A stretch of DNA of 64,000 bases. Origin: Actinomadura chibensis NBRC 106107 (GTDB lineage: Bacteria > Actinomycetota > Actinomycetes > Streptosporangiales > Streptosporangiaceae). Position 1 is the stretch's first letter, and each line of letters opens with the position of its first letter. The stretch is taken from contig NZ_BCQP01000048.1 in NCBI RefSeq assembly GCF_001552135.1, forward strand, positions 1 to 64,000, given 5' to 3'. The position numbers and the translations under genes are program-made. Under the pieces are notes generated by a model that did not search any database, was not told where the DNA came from, and saw nothing but the letters and a program-made list of their open reading frames with translations. Positions 16,770 to 25,262 of this stretch are shown piece after piece.

Positions 16770-17834
16770 TTACTTGAGGGTCAGGCCCTGGCCCTGGAGG
16801 ACGACGTCCAGCGGCTGGAAGAACGACTGGAAGTTGCCGCCGCACCCCCCGGTCGTCCCGCCGGAGGTGATGCCGATGGCGGTGCTGCCGCTCTGGAGCG
16901 ATCCGCCGCTGTCGCCCGGCTGGACGCAGGCGTTGGTCTCGATCAGGCCGGAGACCGAGCCCTCCTGGTAGTTCACGGTGCGGTCGTAGCCGACGATCGT
17001 CCCGGACGTCGTGCCGGTGGTGGAGCCCTTCTTGATGATCTGGGTTCCGGCGGCGGGACGGCCGACGTCCGTGAGGTTGTCGTTGGAGACCTGGAGCGAA
17101 CTGTTGGTGACGCGGATCGTTCCGTAGTCGTTGCCCGGGAACTGGCTGGCCGCGACGGTGCCGACCTGCTCGCCGCCGGACGTCGTCCAGGACGAGCCGA
17201 TGTTCGTGCAGTGCCCGGCGGTGACCACGTAGTCGCCGCCGCCGGTGCCGATCGCCGACACCGAGCAGCGCGAACCGCCGGTCAGGATGGCCTCACCGGG
17301 GCCGAGCGTCAGCCGCGGCGCCGCCGCGACCCGCTTGATCTCAACGGTGTCGCCGAGCGCCCGCGCCTTCTTCACGAACGCGGCGGTCGCGGCGCCGTCC
17401 GCGCCCTTCGGGACGTTGACGACGACCGAGTTGGAGTAGACGTCCACGCCCCAGGACAGGCCCTTCGTCCCGGCGCTGCCCGCGAGGCGGTCGAGCTTGG
17501 ACTTGGACGCGGCGAGCGGCCCGCTGCCGTGCGCGACGGTCCGCGGCGTGGCTCCGGCGGCCCTGACCTGCCGCGCGGCGGCCGCGCTGGTGACGTTGAC
17601 GACCAGGTTTCCGGCGCGGTCGATGTACGAGCCCGCCTGCTGCGCGCCGAGCCTGCTGGTGAGCTGGTTGGACAGCGCGGTCAGCGCCTTCGGGGACGGC
17701 TTGGCGGGCGCCGCCGCCGGACGGGCGGGTTGCGCGGCGGTGGCTGGAACGGTCCCGAAGACGGGCAGCGCGACCAGCGCGGCGGCGGTCAGGAGCGGGG
17801 GGAGCGCGCGTTTGAGGTGCACACCTCGGTTCAC
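16770..17834 (-). CDS. secreted S1 serine protease (alpha-lytic/streptogrisin type), copy A
   Basis: A 354-residue pre-pro-protease. The signal peptide (VNRGVHLKR then LLTAAALVALPVFG, cleavage near ATAA) is followed by a propeptide (about 30-165) that should chaperone folding. The mature protease has all triad residues: H in VTAGHC, D in NDYGTIRV and S in PGDSGGSL. GTG 17834 was chosen for the AAAGG site 8 nt upstream. It acts outside the cell on proteins. The paralog at 18075-19130 shares the design and start region, so the pair arose by tandem duplication. A palindrome lies about 150 bp upstream of both starts. Confidence 0.92.
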   Translation of the reverse strand: MNRGVHLKRALPPLLTAAALVALPVFGTVPATAAQPARPAAAPAKPSPKALTALSNQLTSRLGAQQAGSYIDRAGNLVVNVTSAAAARQVRAAGATPRTVAHGSGPLAASKSKLDRLAGSAGTKGLSWGVDVYSNSVVVNVPKGADGAATAAFVKKARALGDTVEIKRVAAAPRLTLGPGEAILTGGSRCSVSAIGTGGGDYVVTAGHCTNIGSSWTTSGGEQVGTVAASQFPGNDYGTIRVTNSSLQVSNDNLTDVGRPAAGTQIIKKGSTTGTTSGTIVGYDRTVNYQEGSVSGLIETNACVQPGDSGGSLQSGSTAIGITSGGTTGGCGGNFQSFFQPLDVVLQGQGLTLK

Positions 17835-17978
17835 TTCGTCCACCTTTCGCCACCGGCAGGTGGGGAGCGCCGGCGGCATCTCGGGGGGATTGGCGGGTGC
17901 ACGCGCCTGGTGGTTCGGCGTCGTGCTGAGTAGCCAAGCTAGTGCGAAGAGCTACCTGCAACCAGTTTCAAGTCATAA

Positions 17979-17990
17979 CTGAAATTTCAG
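17979..17990. promoter_or_regulatory. 12-bp palindrome upstream of protease A
   Basis: CTGAAATTTCAG is a perfect palindrome centred 150 bp upstream of the GTG start of the protease. A degenerate copy, TCAAAATTTCAG (19276-19287), is centred 151 bp upstream of protease B. It is a candidate operator or activator site for both genes. Confidence 0.45.
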
Positions 17991-18034
17991 ACTGACCTGA
18001 ATGTGCCAATGCACGCACCGTCCGGACACAGCAA

Positions 18035-18065
18035 TGTGGGGCTCCCGGTCGCGGGGAGCCCCACA
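18035..18065. terminator. terminator of protease B
   Basis: TGTGGGGCTCCC (18035-18046) and GGGAGCCCCACA (18054-18065) form a perfect 12-bp stem with a 7-nt loop directly after the stop of the gene ending at 18075 (read on the minus strand). The core GGGGCTCCC is shared with the hairpin at 16721. Confidence 0.75.
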
Positions 18066-18074
18066 CGAATTCCG

Positions 18075-19130
18075 CTAGCCCTGCTTCAGGGTGAGGTTCT
18101 GCGACTTCAGCGCGTCGTCCAGCGGCTGGAAGTACGACTCGAAGCCGGAGCCCGAGCACGAGCTGGTGGCGATGCCCGAGGTGATCCCGATGGCGGTGTT
18201 GCCGCCCTGGAGCGAGCCGCCGCTGTCACCCGGCTGGGCGCAGGCGCTGGTCGAGATCAGACCCGTGACGTCACCTTCCTGGTAGTTGACCGTCACGTCG
18301 TAGGCCTTGATGGACCCGGACGTCGTCCCGGTCGTGGAGCCCTTCTTCTGGATCTGGCTGCCGACCGGCGGGCGGCCCACCGTCGTCAGGTTGGCGTTGG
18401 TCACCTGCACCTGGCCGGAGCTGCGGATGAACCCGTAGTCGTGGCCGGGGAAGGTGCCCGTGATGGTGGTGCCGACCTGCTGGCCGCCGGACGTCGTCCA
18501 GGACCGGCCGATGTTCGTGCAGTGCCCGGCGGTGATGACGACGTCGCCGCTGCCGGAGCCGATCGCCGACACCGAGCAGCGCGAGCCGCCGGTCAGGATC
18601 GCGTCGCCGGGGCCGAGCGTCACGCGCGGCGCTCCGTCCACGCGCTTGATCTGGACGGCGTCGCCCAGCGCCCGCGCGCGCTTGACCATCGCCTTGGTGG
18701 CGGCGTCGTTGTCGTTCCGCGGGACGCGCACGACGACCGCGTTGGAGACGACGTCCACGCCCCAGACCATGCCGACCGCGCCGGGCGTTCCGGCGAACTT
18801 GTCCAGCTTGGTCTTGACGGCGTTGAGCGGCTTGAGGCCGTGCTTGACGACGCGGGCGATCGCGCCCGCGTCCGTGACCTGCTTGGCGGCGGCCGTGCTC
18901 GTCACGTTGACGACGAGGTTTCCGGCCGCGTCGACGTAGGTGCCCGCCTGCCGGTCGCCGAGCCTGCTCGTGAGCTGGTCCGCGAGGGCGGTCTGCGCGT
19001 GCATGTAGGGCGTTGCGGGTCGCGCGGGCTGGACGGCGGCCGTCGCGGGGACGGCCCCCAGCGCGGGGAGCGTGACCAGCGCGGCGCCCAGCAGCGGGAC
19101 GACGCGTTTGAGGTGCGCACCACGATTCAC
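18075..19130 (-). CDS. secreted S1 serine protease (alpha-lytic/streptogrisin type), copy B
   Basis: A 351-residue paralog of the protease at 16770. It has the same start region (VNRGAHLKR) and a signal peptide ending near VPATAA. A propeptide with repeated TSRLGDRQAGTYVDAAGN precedes a mature domain with H in ITAGHC, D in HDYGFIR and S in PGDSGGSL. The GTG at 19130 has the same AAAGGTGGAC leader as copy A. Cys pairs flank the catalytic segments, as expected for an exported protease. It probably works on extracellular protein during growth or differentiation; substrate preference cannot be read. Confidence 0.92.
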   Translation of the reverse strand: MNRGAHLKRVVPLLGAALVTLPALGAVPATAAVQPARPATPYMHAQTALADQLTSRLGDRQAGTYVDAAGNLVVNVTSTAAAKQVTDAGAIARVVKHGLKPLNAVKTKLDKFAGTPGAVGMVWGVDVVSNAVVVRVPRNDNDAATKAMVKRARALGDAVQIKRVDGAPRVTLGPGDAILTGGSRCSVSAIGSGSGDVVITAGHCTNIGRSWTTSGGQQVGTTITGTFPGHDYGFIRSSGQVQVTNANLTTVGRPPVGSQIQKKGSTTGTTSGSIKAYDVTVNYQEGDVTGLISTSACAQPGDSGGSLQGGNTAIGITSGIATSSCSGSGFESYFQPLDDALKSQNLTLKQG

Positions 19131-19637
19131 TTTTGTCCACCTTTCGCCACCGACCACCTGGGAGCGTCGGCGGCAACTCGGGGGTTGGCGGGGGGACACG
19201 GGACCTGGTGGTGGAGGCGCCGTGTGGGAGCAACGTACTTCGATCACCTGTCGGTAACCAGATTTCGGGGTGTGGTCAAAATTTCAGCGTCCGCCGAATG
19301 CGCGCCTTTGGACGGGTCCCGTCCGCGCCGACGGAGGAAGCCGCGACCTGGCCTTTCACAGCGCGATCGAGGTTCCGCCGCGTAGAAACCGCGATTTGCG
19401 ACGGCGTTTCAGCGCCGCGCGCCCGCCGCTTACCGCCGCCGAAGGGCGCGCCGCTCCCGCGCGCCGGACGGGCGGGTGGGCATCGGACGGCGGACGCGAA
19501 TCCGGTTACCGCGAGTGGCGGAGCGAAACGGGGCGTCCCGGAGTGCGGACGCCTCTCGCGACAAAACAGCATGGCTCCCGCCATTCCACTTGACGCGCTC
19601 CATTCCGGTAACCATGCCGTTTTACTAGGATGCCTCC
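19131..19637. other. divergent intergenic region, 507 bp
   Basis: No convincing gene is seen. The first 160 bp is the protease B leader, with the TCAAAATTTCAG element at 19276-19287 and a segment resembling the protease A leader (CGACGCTCCC near the start). The rest is GC-rich with no clear repeats, and presumably holds the promoter of the coiled-coil gene at 19638. AGGA at 19627-19630 is that gene's ribosome-binding site. Confidence 0.4.
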
Positions 19638-20873
19638 GTGCATGGAGATCAAGACGGCCTGGAAGGACGGCCCGCCGGCGGCGCGGGGGGCGCCGACATC
19701 GTGACGGCGCCGCTCCAGCCGCCGGTCGACGAGGCCCCTGCCACGGAGGACATCGAAACAGCGGGCGCGGCGGTCCCGCCGGTCGCGCTGGAGCGGTCCG
19801 AGGCGGAGGTCCGCGCGTTCGCGGCCGACGTCACCCGGCTCGCCGGGCTGGTCGGCGAGCTGACCACCGCGGCGAGCGCGCTCGGCAAGCGGCTGGACGA
19901 CGAGGTCCGCGGCGTCCTGGACAACGCGGAGAAGGCGCTCGCCGACGCCCGCGGCGCGCGGCAGCGGGCGGGCGAGGCCGACGACCGGACGCGCGAGGCC
20001 GAGGCCCGCGCGGAGGCGGCGCTGCGGGAGGCCGCCGAGGCGCGCGAGGAACTCGCCAAGGGCATCGCCGCCGCGAAGGCGAGCGTCACGGCGGCGCAGG
20101 AGAGCGAGGCCAACGCCTGGAAGGAGGCGGGCGCCCACCAGCAGGCCCGCGCCACGTCCGCGAACGAGGCCGCGCACGCGGACGGGCTCCGCAAGCGCGC
20201 CGAGGCGGCCTGGAGCACCGAGCACCAGAGCCGCGTGGACGCCGAGCGCGAGCGCGACGAACTCGCCACGAAGCTCGCCGCCGAGCAGGCCGCGCTCGCG
20301 ACCGCGCGCACCGACCTGGCCGAGGCGCGTTCCGAACTGTCGGACGCACGCGCCAAGCTGGAGGCGGCCGCGGAGGACGAGCGGCAGTTGCGCGCCGAGC
20401 TGTCGGCGGCCAGGGGCGAGATCGCCGGGCTGACGGTCGAGCGCGACTCCGTCGCGTCCCGGGCAGCCGAGCTGGCGACCCGCGCCGACCGCGCCGAGCA
20501 GCGGGCCGACACCGCGGAGGCCCGCGCCGACCGCGCCGACATCCGCGCGGAAACCGCCGAGATCCGCATCGACCGCGACGCCGCCACCGTCCGCGCGCTG
20601 CAGGACACCCTGCGCGCCGCGCTCGACCTGCCCGCCGTTGAGGACCTGGAGGACGGCCGCGGCGTGCGGGTCGGCGACGTCGGCGCGGTCACCGCCAAGC
20701 TCGGCGGGCTGATCGGGGTCGAGCAGGTCCCCGAGGTCATGGACGGGGAGCTGGCCGGACGGTTCGCGCGCGCGATCCTGGCCGTCCGCGTCCACCAGGC
20801 GACGCGCCGCCTCGCGGAGGAGGACGAGATCGAGGACGCGGAGCCGGAGCCGGAACCCGCGTCCGAGGAATGA
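19638..20873 (+). CDS. long alanine-rich coiled-coil protein
   Basis: A 411-residue acidic protein, about 250 residues of which (roughly 100-350) form a continuous Ala/Glu/Arg-rich coiled coil with heptad texture, for example ADRAEQRADTAEARADRADI. The N-terminal 95 residues are less ordered. The C-terminal region (DLPAVEDLEDGRGVRVGDVG) looks globular and ends in a run of Glu-Pro. The build recalls plasmid KfrA-type or cytoskeletal filament proteins, but no N-terminal DNA-binding domain is obvious, so I give no function. GTG 19638 follows AGGA; GTG 19700 is an alternative. Confidence 0.75.
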   Translation: MHGDQDGLEGRPAGGAGGADIVTAPLQPPVDEAPATEDIETAGAAVPPVALERSEAEVRAFAADVTRLAGLVGELTTAASALGKRLDDEVRGVLDNAEKALADARGARQRAGEADDRTREAEARAEAALREAAEAREELAKGIAAAKASVTAAQESEANAWKEAGAHQQARATSANEAAHADGLRKRAEAAWSTEHQSRVDAERERDELATKLAAEQAALATARTDLAEARSELSDARAKLEAAAEDERQLRAELSAARGEIAGLTVERDSVASRAAELATRADRAEQRADTAEARADRADIRAETAEIRIDRDAATVRALQDTLRAALDLPAVEDLEDGRGVRVGDVGAVTAKLGGLIGVEQVPEVMDGELAGRFARAILAVRVHQATRRLAEEDEIEDAEPEPEPASEE

Positions 20874-20958
20874 GCCGCGAGAACTGTCGGACGTGAGTGG
20901 CACGATCCTGCCCTGAGTTCGCGCGGCGGGGGGCCGCACGGGGGCAGGGGGGTGGCGT

Positions 20959-22059
20959 ATGCGGGACCGGATCCAGGACGTGCTCGACCGCCTCGTCGAA
21001 TCGGGCGCGGAGACGGGAGTGCAGGTAGCCGTCTTCCGGCACGGTGAGCAGGTGGTGGACGCGGTCGCCGGGGCGGCCGACGCGGAGACGCGGCGTCCGA
21101 TGCTGCCCGACACGCCGGTGTACGGGTCGTCGGCCGGGAAGGCGATGACGGCGACGGTCGTCCACGTGCTGGCCGAGCGGGGCGCGCTGGCCTACGACGA
21201 CCCGATCGTGAAGTACTGGCCCGAATTCGGCGCGCACGGGAAAGGGAAGACGACCGTCCGGCACGCGCTGACGCATTCGACGGGCGTGCCCGGCCTGCCC
21301 GAGGACACCACGCCCGAAGACCTGTGCGACTGGCGGAAGATGTGCGCGGCCGTCGAGGACGCGCGCCCCTGGTGGGAGGCGGGCGAGAAGGCCGGGTACC
21401 ACAGCCAGTCGTTCGGCTACATCCTGGGCGAGGTGGTGCGCCGCGCGACCGGCCGCCGGATCTCGGACGTCCTGCGCGACGAGGTCGCGCGCCCCCTCGG
21501 CATCGAGGACGAGTTGTTCTTCGGCGTCCCCGAAGAGGCGCTGCCGAGGGTCGCGCGGCTGGACGACCCGTCCGGCACGAGCGACCTGCCCGCCGAGCTG
21601 GTCGCGTCGCTGCCGATCTTCAAGGTCGTCAACGGGTACACGGCGGGCCCGCTGAAGGCCATGCCGAACGCGGAGTTCGGGAACCGTCCCGACGTCCTGA
21701 GGGCCGACATCCCGGCGGGCGGGACGATGTCCGCGCGGGCCGTGGCCCGCATGATGGCCGCGCTCATGGACGAGGTGGACGGCGTCCGGCTCGTCTCGCC
21801 GGAGCGGTTCCGCGCACTGTCGGCGGTCGCCCGCGACGACCACGACGAGGTGTTCGGCGGCCCGGCGGCACGGGCACTCGGCTTCCTCATCGGCGCCCCC
21901 TGGCCCGCCGAGGGCCGCCCGGTGATCGGCTGGGGCGGCAGCGGCGGAAACGGCATCTTCACCGACCTCGCTTCCCACACGGTCATAGCCGTCTCCAAAA
22001 ACCGCTTCACCGCAGGCGACTTCACCACCATGAAACAAATCGGCACCCTGATCACCTAA
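20959..22059 (+). CDS. serine beta-lactamase-fold hydrolase (class C / esterase EstB type)
   Basis: A 366-residue cytoplasmic protein of the beta-lactamase family (PF00144). The nucleophile motif S-x-x-K is SAGK in YGSSAGKAMTATV (around residue 59). The tyrosine motif Y-x-N/S is GYHSQSFGY, and a late GWGGSGGNG replaces the KTG box. No signal peptide is present, which favours an esterase or amidase over a true beta-lactamase. The substrate is unknown. The 3' end is followed by a 500-bp region with a 16-bp tandem repeat array. Confidence 0.85.
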   Translation: MRDRIQDVLDRLVESGAETGVQVAVFRHGEQVVDAVAGAADAETRRPMLPDTPVYGSSAGKAMTATVVHVLAERGALAYDDPIVKYWPEFGAHGKGKTTVRHALTHSTGVPGLPEDTTPEDLCDWRKMCAAVEDARPWWEAGEKAGYHSQSFGYILGEVVRRATGRRISDVLRDEVARPLGIEDELFFGVPEEALPRVARLDDPSGTSDLPAELVASLPIFKVVNGYTAGPLKAMPNAEFGNRPDVLRADIPAGGTMSARAVARMMAALMDEVDGVRLVSPERFRALSAVARDDHDEVFGGPAARALGFLIGAPWPAEGRPVIGWGGSGGNGIFTDLASHTVIAVSKNRFTAGDFTTMKQIGTLIT

Positions 22060-22118
22060 CCCACCCGCAGAAGTCGGTCCGCGCACAGGTCCTGGGCCGC
22101 CCACCGCAACCACCACAC

Positions 22119-22421
22119 CGCACGCACCCGCACCGCACGCACCCGGCACCGCACGCACCCGGCACCGCACGCACCAAGCGGCGCAGGCACCCGGCGCCGC
22201 ACGCACCAAGCGGCGCAGGCACCAAGCGGCGCAGGCACCCGGCACCGCACGCACCAAGCGGCGCAGGCACCCGGCACCGCACGCACCAAGCGGCGCAGGC
22301 ACCCGGCACCGCACGCACCAAGCGGCGCAGGCACCAAGCGGCGCAGGCACCAAGCGGCGCAGGCACCAAGCGGCGCAGGCACCAAGCGGCGCAGGCACCA
22401 AGCGGCGCGGGCGCCAGGCGG
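22119..22421. repeat. 16-bp tandem repeat array (18 full units)
   Basis: A 15-bp starter and 18 contiguous 16-bp units run from 22119 to 22421 without spacers. Two unit types alternate: CGCASGCACCCGGCAC and CGCASGCACCAAGCGG. The last six units before the edge are nearly all of the second type, and the final unit (CGCGGGCGCCAGGCGG) has drifted. The array lies between a hydrolase and an ABC transporter operon, in an otherwise gene-free 505-bp gap. Because 16 is not a multiple of three, coding is unlikely. A VNTR, a protein-binding array or a structural element is possible. Confidence 0.9.
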
Positions 22422-22564
22422 CTTTGGGGCGGGGGTGGGGCTCAGAGTTCTCTGGGTGCCGGGGTGTCCGGCTGGGTGGATCACCAGGAAAGGGGGTCGA
22501 GGCTCACAGGGAACTCTCAGACGTGCCCAGAGGACGCTCATTCCGGTCGGCGAGGCTGCCCGGC

Positions 22565-23479
22565 ATGACGACGATCGAGGTACGCGGCCTGACCAAGCGG
22601 TACGGGCCGGAGACGGTCGTGGACGACCTCTCGTTCACCGTGGAGCCCGGCACCGTGACCGGTTTCCTCGGCCCGAACGGCGCTGGGAAATCGACCACGA
22701 TGCGCATGATCTTGGGCCTGACCACGCCCACCAGCGGGACGGTGCGCGTGGGCGGACGCGAGTACGCGCGGCTTCCGGTGCCGCTCACCGAGGTGGGCGC
22801 GCTGCTCGACGCCGGGGCCATGCATCCCGGCCGCCGCGCCGACGACCATCTGCTCGCCATCGCGCAGAGCAACGGCATCCCGCGCACCCGCGTGGGACAG
22901 GTCCTCGGCCTGGTCGGCCTGGAGAAGGTGGCGCGGAAGCGGGCCGGGGGCTTCTCGCTCGGCATGCGGCAGCGGCTCGGCATCGCCGCCGCGCTGCTCG
23001 GCGACCCGCGGGTGCTGATCTTCGACGAGCCGGTGAACGGGCTCGACCCGGAGGGCATCCGCTGGATCCGCGGCTTCATGCGCGGCCTCGCCGCCGAGGG
23101 GCGCTCCGTGCTGTGCTCCAGCCACCTGATGAGCGAGATGGCGCTCACCGCCGACCACCTCGTCGTCATCGGCAAGGGCAGGCTCATCGCGGACACCGGC
23201 ATGAGCGAGTTCACCCGCGCCAACGGCGAGGGCACGGTGCTCGTCCGCGCCGAGTCGACCGACGACCTGGCCCGCCACCTCACCGCGGCGGGCGGCACGG
23301 TCCGGCGCGGCCCGGACGAGGCGCTGATCGTCTCCGGCATGGACTCGGCCGAGATCGGACGGCTCGCGTCCTACCACGGCGTCGCCCTGTCCGAACTGAC
23401 CCCCCAGGCCCCGTCCCTGGAGGACGTCTTCATGGCCATGACCAAAGACAGCGTCGAATACCAGGGGGCACCAGCATGA
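22565..23479 (+). CDS. ABC transporter ATP-binding protein (DrrA/CcmA type)
   Basis: A 304-residue ATPase of an exporter-type ABC system. Walker A is GPNGAGKST at residues 36-44, the signature FSLGMRQRLGIA, Walker B VLIFDEP, and the H-loop SSHLMSE. The C-terminal 80 residues form the usual variable domain of this class. ATG 22565 was chosen because it gives a standard start (MTTIEVRGLTKRYG). Its stop overlaps the permease start by 4 bp. The pair probably exports a hydrophobic compound or peptide. Substrate cannot be told, but the adjacent two-component system may control it. Confidence 0.92.
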   Translation: MTTIEVRGLTKRYGPETVVDDLSFTVEPGTVTGFLGPNGAGKSTTMRMILGLTTPTSGTVRVGGREYARLPVPLTEVGALLDAGAMHPGRRADDHLLAIAQSNGIPRTRVGQVLGLVGLEKVARKRAGGFSLGMRQRLGIAAALLGDPRVLIFDEPVNGLDPEGIRWIRGFMRGLAAEGRSVLCSSHLMSEMALTADHLVVIGKGRLIADTGMSEFTRANGEGTVLVRAESTDDLARHLTAAGGTVRRGPDEALIVSGMDSAEIGRLASYHGVALSELTPQAPSLEDVFMAMTKDSVEYQGAPA

Positions 23480-24516
23480 CCGAACCAACGCGAGAAACGC
23501 ACCGCCCCCTGGCTCGGGGACCCAGGGAGCATCACCCAGAAGAGCAGGACGACACGACCGAAGCCAAGCAAAGAACGCGTCGTGTTCTGGTTCGGGGGCT
23601 TAGGGGGCGCCGCGCCGAAGGGCAGGGCGGCACGGCTGATGCCGAGCGGGGAATGCGTGTTCTGGTTCGGGGGGTTGCGGGGCGCTATTCAGGAGGGCGG
23701 GGTGGGGTGAGGGGTTTCGAGGTGTGTGGGCGGGCGTCGGTGCGGTTTGGTGATCTTGTTCGGTCTGAGTGGACGAAGTTTCGCAGCCTTCGGTCGATGT
23801 GGTGGTCGCTGCTGGTCATGGTGGCGTTCAGTGTCACGATCACCCTTCTCGTGGGGAGCGACACCGGCGGTGAGTACCGCGCCATGAGCGCGGCCGACAA
23901 GCGGACGTGGGATCCGACCGGCGCGTCGCTGAACAGCTTCTTCGCCGGGCAGCTCGCGATCAGCGTGCTCGGCATCCTGGTCGTCACGTCCGAGTACGCG
24001 ACCGGCATGATCCGCACGTCGCTGGCCGCGATGCCGCGCCGCGGGCGGCTGCTCGCCGCGAAGACGCTGGTGTTCGCGGTGATCGCGCTCGTGGCGGGGC
24101 AGGTCACCGCGTTCGCGACGTTCCTCGCGGGCCAGGCCGTGATCGGGCGCCAGGACGGTGTGCCCACCGCGTCGCTCGGCGACCACGGCGTCCTGCCCGC
24201 GGTCTTCGGCACCGGCCTCTACCTCGCCGCGATCGGGCTGCTCGCGGTCGCGGTCGGGACGCTGATGCGGGCGACGGCGGGCGGGCTCGCCGTCCAGGTC
24301 GGGATCACGCTGCTGGTCCCGGCGTTCGGCGGGCTCCTCCCGTCCTGGGTCCGGAAGGCGTTCGCGTTCTGGCCGTCGCTCGGCGGCCCCGAGGTGCGCA
24401 AGGTCCACCCCGACTCCGCGTATCCGCACGTGTGGATGAACCTCTTCGGAATGACGGTCGGCATCGCGATCCTGCTGGTGGCGGCGTTCGCCGTGTTCCG
24501 CCGCCGCGAGGTCTGA
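23476..24516 (+). CDS. ABC-2 type permease with repetitive N-terminal extension
   Basis: A 346-residue partner of the upstream ATPase. The real permease region starts near residue 92 (VRFGDLVRSEWTKFRSLRS), then has about six membrane helices including SVTITLLVG, AISVLGILVVTSEYATGMIRTSLA and VGIAILLVAAFAVF. The N-terminal ~90 residues are an Arg/Gly/Glu-rich extension made of three degenerate copies of a 25-residue repeat, encoded by ~75-bp repeats at about 23500-23700. The ATG at 23476 overlaps the ATPase stop by 4 bp. A later GTG near the conserved region is an alternative start, so the extension may be untranslated or partly translated. Confidence 0.8.
   Translation: MTEPTRETHRPLARGPREHHPEEQDDTTEAKQRTRRVLVRGLRGRRAEGQGGTADAERGMRVLVRGVAGRYSGGRGGVRGFEVCGRASVRFGDLVRSEWTKFRSLRSMWWSLLVMVAFSVTITLLVGSDTGGEYRAMSAADKRTWDPTGASLNSFFAGQLAISVLGILVVTSEYATGMIRTSLAAMPRRGRLLAAKTLVFAVIALVAGQVTAFATFLAGQAVIGRQDGVPTASLGDHGVLPAVFGTGLYLAAIGLLAVAVGTLMRATAGGLAVQVGITLLVPAFGGLLPSWVRKAFAFWPSLGGPEVRKVHPDSAYPHVWMNLFGMTVGIAILLVAAFAVFRRREV
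23500..23700. repeat. degenerate ~75-bp tandem repeat in the permease 5' end
   Basis: Two clear copies begin TTCTGGTTCGGGGGCTTAGG (near 23584) and TTCTGGTTCGGGGGGTTGCG (near 23662), and a more diverged one begins CCCCCTGGCTCGGGGACCC (near 23502). Each is followed by a purine-rich stretch ending AAGAACGCGT or GGGAATGCGT. The repeats keep the reading frame of the permease. Confidence 0.6.
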
Positions 24517-24560
24517 TCGATGCCCGGGCACCGTCGCGGAGCGTCCCTATCCTGGCCGGT

Positions 24561-25262
24561 ATGGACGAGGCGGGCCGGGGCGTGACGGCCGAACGGCTGC
24601 TGGTGGTGGACGACGAGGCCACGGTCCGCGAGCTGCTCTCCGCGGCACTGCGTTTCGCGGGTTTCGCGGTGGCGTCCGCGGCGACCGGGGCGGAGGCGGT
24701 CGCCGCGGCCGAGTCCGCGCCGCCCGACCTGGTCCTGCTCGACATCATGCTGCCCGACATGGACGGATTCGAGGTCGTCCGGCGGCTCCGCGCGGCGGGC
24801 CCGGTGCCGGTGCTGTTCCTCACCGCCCGCGACCGGCAGTCCGACAAGGTGACGGGACTGTCCCTCGGGGCGGATGACTACGTGACGAAACCGTTCGACC
24901 TGGAGGAGCTGATCGCCCGGATCCGCGCGATCCTCCGCCGCACCGCGGGCCAGGCCGTCGTGGTCCTCAGCGTCGGCGACCTGGAGCTGGACGCCGAGGG
25001 GCACCAGGTGACGCGGGCGGGACGTCCCGTCCGCATCTCCCCCACCGAGTTCCGCCTGTTGCGCTACCTGATGGAGAACGCGGGACGGGTGGTGAGCAAG
25101 ACGCAGATCCTCGACCAGGTGTGGCGGTACGACTTCGGCGGCGACGCCAGCATCGTCGACACCTACATCTCCTATCTGCGGCGGAAGGTCGACACCGTGG
25201 AGCCGAAGCTCATCCACACCGTGCACGGCGTGGGCTACGTGATGCGCGAGCCGCGGCGATGA
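24561..25262 (+). CDS. OmpR/PhoB-family response regulator
   Basis: A 233-residue regulator. The receiver domain has acidic pair D17/D18, phospho-acceptor D61 in LLDIMLPDMDG, the T in FLTARDRQ and K in VTKPFD. The C-terminal winged helix shows ISPTEFRLLRYLMENAGRVVS and VDTYISYLRRKVD. The stop overlaps the histidine kinase start by 4 bp (ATGA), so they form a standard pair. The location just after an ABC exporter suggests control of that exporter, as in antibiotic-sensing systems; this is inference. The start at 24561 is the only ATG that keeps the receiver complete. Confidence 0.93.
   Translation: MDEAGRGVTAERLLVVDDEATVRELLSAALRFAGFAVASAATGAEAVAAAESAPPDLVLLDIMLPDMDGFEVVRRLRAAGPVPVLFLTARDRQSDKVTGLSLGADDYVTKPFDLEELIARIRAILRRTAGQAVVVLSVGDLELDAEGHQVTRAGRPVRISPTEFRLLRYLMENAGRVVSKTQILDQVWRYDFGGDASIVDTYISYLRRKVDTVEPKLIHTVHGVGYVMREPRR

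Noticed and set aside
20959..22059. True beta-lactamase (resistance gene)
   Set aside because: No signal peptide, and the KTG box is replaced by GWGGSGGNG; an esterase/amidase role is more likely.
22119..22421. CRISPR array
   Set aside because: The repeats are contiguous without unique spacers and no cas genes are near.
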